DNA of 64,000 nucleotides, taken from positions 124,001-188,000 of the forward strand of contig CAWFYV010000003.1 of the NCBI GenBank assembly GCA_963820185.1. The letters are read 5' to 3'. Positions 62,653 to 64,000 of the stretch are shown here, piece after piece. Source of the DNA: Aquilonibacter sp963820185 (GTDB lineage: Bacteria; Vulcanimicrobiota; Vulcanimicrobiia; Vulcanimicrobiales; Vulcanimicrobiaceae). How positions within the stretch are numbered: the first letter of the stretch is position 1; each line of letters begins with the position of its first letter. The notes under the pieces were generated by a model. It saw nothing but the letters and a program-made list of their open reading frames with translations. It ran no database searches and was not told the origin of the DNA. Made by a program: the position numbers and the translations under genes.

Positions 62653-63621
62653 CTGCCGGCGCTTCTTGCGCTCACGCTCCTCGCGTGCGGGGTAAGCCTC
62701 CTCGCCGGTGGGAGTGCCATCGCTCCGCGCGCAATTCTCGGCGCGCTACTCCACCCGCACGCGGGCGATGACCTCACAACCATCATCTGGCAACTGCGCA
62801 TGCCGCGCGTCGCGATCGCGGCATGCGTGGGCGGTGCACTCGCCATCGGCGGTGCGCTGCTGCAAGGCATGCTGCGCAATCCCCTCGTCGATCCGTACCT
62901 TACCGGCGTGAGCGCAGGCGCTGCGGCAGCGATCGCGCTCGCGGTGCTGGCAGGCGTGGCCGTGCCGGCACTTCCGGCGCTCGGCTTCATCGCCGGGTTA
63001 CTGACCGCGGTGCTGGTCGCCGCGCTTGCCCGGCGTGGCAGCGGTGTCGATCCGAACCGCTTGATTCTCGCCGGCATCTCGATCTCGGCGCTCTTCTCGG
63101 CAATCGTCGTGTTTGCAATCGCGCGCTCCAATTCGATCGATGCAGCGCAATCGATCCTCGCGTGGCTTGGCGGCTCGATGGCCGGCCGCGGGTGGAACGA
63201 CTTGCTCTTTGCCACACCCTATCTCGCCGGTGGCGTGGTGCTCGCGCTCCTAGCCGCGCCTGCGCTCGACGCGCTGCGTGTCGGCGACGTGCGCGCGCGC
63301 GCCGTCGGCGTTGATGTGGATCGCGCGCAGTGGCTGATTTTGGCGTCGACCTCGCTGCTAGCGGCAGCCAGCGTTGCACTCGCCGGCATGATCGGATTCA
63401 TCGGATTAATCGTGCCCCACGTCGCCCGCAGATTGGTAGGATCGAGCGCGCGCTTCTTGCTCCCCGCGAGCGCGCTTTGCGGCGCCATACTCTGCACGCT
63501 TGCCGATGCGGTCGCGCGCAGCATCGTCGCACCGTCGGAACTCCCGATCGGCGTGCTGCTTGCGTTCATCGGCGTGCCGGCCTTTCTGTATCTCTACCTG
63601 CAACAGGAGCGTCCAGCGTGA
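62653..63621 (+). CDS. btuC: FecCD-family ABC permease, BtuC-like
   Basis: A 322-residue inner-membrane permease of the BtuC/FecCD family with about nine to ten helices. IIWQLRMPRVAIAACVGGAL, LLQGMLRNPLVDPYLTGVSA and the coupling-helix region GMIGFIGLIVPHVARRLVG are diagnostic. The expected N-terminal helix is encoded (LPALLALTLLACGVSLLAGG) but no ATG, GTG or TTG precedes it in frame; CTG at 62653 follows AAGGG by seven bases. A start at ATG 62800 would lose the first helix. Its stop overlaps the ATPase GTG. Confidence 0.88.
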   Translation: MPALLALTLLACGVSLLAGGSAIAPRAILGALLHPHAGDDLTTIIWQLRMPRVAIAACVGGALAIGGALLQGMLRNPLVDPYLTGVSAGAAAAIALAVLAGVAVPALPALGFIAGLLTAVLVAALARRGSGVDPNRLILAGISISALFSAIVVFAIARSNSIDAAQSILAWLGGSMAGRGWNDLLFATPYLAGGVVLALLAAPALDALRVGDVRARAVGVDVDRAQWLILASTSLLAAASVALAGMIGFIGLIVPHVARRLVGSSARFLLPASALCGAILCTLADAVARSIVAPSELPIGVLLAFIGVPAFLYLYLQQERPA

Positions 63622-64000
63622 TCGCGCTCGAATCGGTCGCGATCGGCATCGGGCCGCGCACGCTCGTCAGTGAGATCGATGCACGCATCGATGACGGCGA
63701 GTTTCTCGCGGTGCTCGGTCCCAACGGCGTCGGGAAGACGACGCTGCTACGCGCGATCTGCGGCCTGCGCCCCGTGCTGCACGGCCACATCACAGTAAAT
63801 GATAACGCGCTTCCCTCACTCTCGCCAACCCAGCGCGCGCGGGCGATCGCCTTCGTGACCAGCGACGAAGCGATGCTCGAAACGTTGCGCGTGCGCGACG
63901 TGGTCGCAATTGGGCGCTATCCGCACCATCCGTGGTGGGAGTGGAACGAAACCGCCGCTGACGACGCGGCGATCGAAAGCGCGTTGCGCGCGGTCCATCT
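63618..64000 (+). CDS. btuD: Cobalamin ABC transporter ATPase, BtuD-like, truncated by the window end
   Basis: The first 127 residues of an ATP-binding subunit. GTG at 63618 overlaps the btuC stop (GTGA). Walker A GPNGVGKTT follows ARIDDGEFLAVL, then LRAICGLRPVLHGHI and the Q-loop region IAFVTSDEAMLETLRVRDVV with GRYPHHPW, typical of FecE/BtuD ATPases. Signature and Walker B lie beyond base 64000. Together with btuF and btuC it forms the importer for cobalamin delivered by BtuB. Confidence 0.92.
   Translation, partial: MIALESVAIGIGPRTLVSEIDARIDDGEFLAVLGPNGVGKTTLLRAICGLRPVLHGHITVNDNALPSLSPTQRARAIAFVTSDEAMLETLRVRDVVAIGRYPHHPWWEWNETAADDAAIESALRAVH

Overview
This window reads as chromosomal DNA of a G+C-rich, didermic (outer-membrane-bearing), respiring and probably flagellated bacterium. 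The diderm evidence is a TonB-dependent cobalamin receptor, several signal-peptide-bearing barrel-like proteins and outer-membrane lipoproteins. The respiration evidence is a complete 14-gene complex I operon. A family of extragenic repeats and the gene mix remind me of Candidatus Eremiobacterota (WPS-2/Vulcanimicrobiota). That assignment is inference; no rRNA or universal marker gene is present to settle it. No rRNA, tRNA, CRISPR array, phage or transposase gene was found.

Layout. 1-12 kb is metabolic: the tail of a LuxR-type regulator, 3-hydroxybutyrate dehydrogenase, two Liv-type ABC ATPases, an enoyl-CoA hydratase/HSDL2-like dehydrogenase pair, an alkyltransferase-like DNA repair protein without its cysteine, small exported proteins, a chagasin-type inhibitor, and an overlapping kynA-kynU-MATE operon for tryptophan breakdown. 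12-27 kb is the most unusual part. It is a minus-strand surface-structure locus with a frameshifted outer-membrane barrel/usher-like protein, a 1450-residue adhesin-like protein, a pilin-like subunit, an Ig-fold chaperone-like protein and two further secreted subunits. Next to it lie a plus-strand flagellin gene and a second copy of the last two subunits. Four of the secreted proteins share a recognisable beta module, and sigma-28-like -10 elements plus a common leader motif precede the flagellin, pilin and adhesin genes.

27-40 kb holds a PRC/MgtE-N/CBS protein with an Nramp-type transporter, a PAS-PAS-GAF-GGDEF protein, a PucR-type regulator with a glutamine synthetase, RidA with an aldo/keto reductase, a PLP decarboxylase with a hybrid-like sensor kinase, a TPR protein and a MarR regulator. 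40-54.4 kb is nuoA-N on the minus strand, mostly with overlapping stops and starts, interrupted by a repeat element between nuoE and nuoD. A perfect CRP/FNR-type palindrome abuts nuoA. 54.4-64 kb carries a CPA1 antiporter, a K+ channel, a DegP-like lipoprotein protease, HflX, and a vitamin B12 salvage set: cobU, a btuF-like binding protein, a cobalamin riboswitch, then btuB, btuC and a truncated btuD running off the end.

Dispersed repeats with a conserved hairpin core occur in several intergenic gaps and explain most of the longer non-coding stretches. Two genes (hflX, btuC) have no ATG, GTG or TTG in frame where the family's N-terminus should begin; both have a CTG behind a plausible ribosome binding site.
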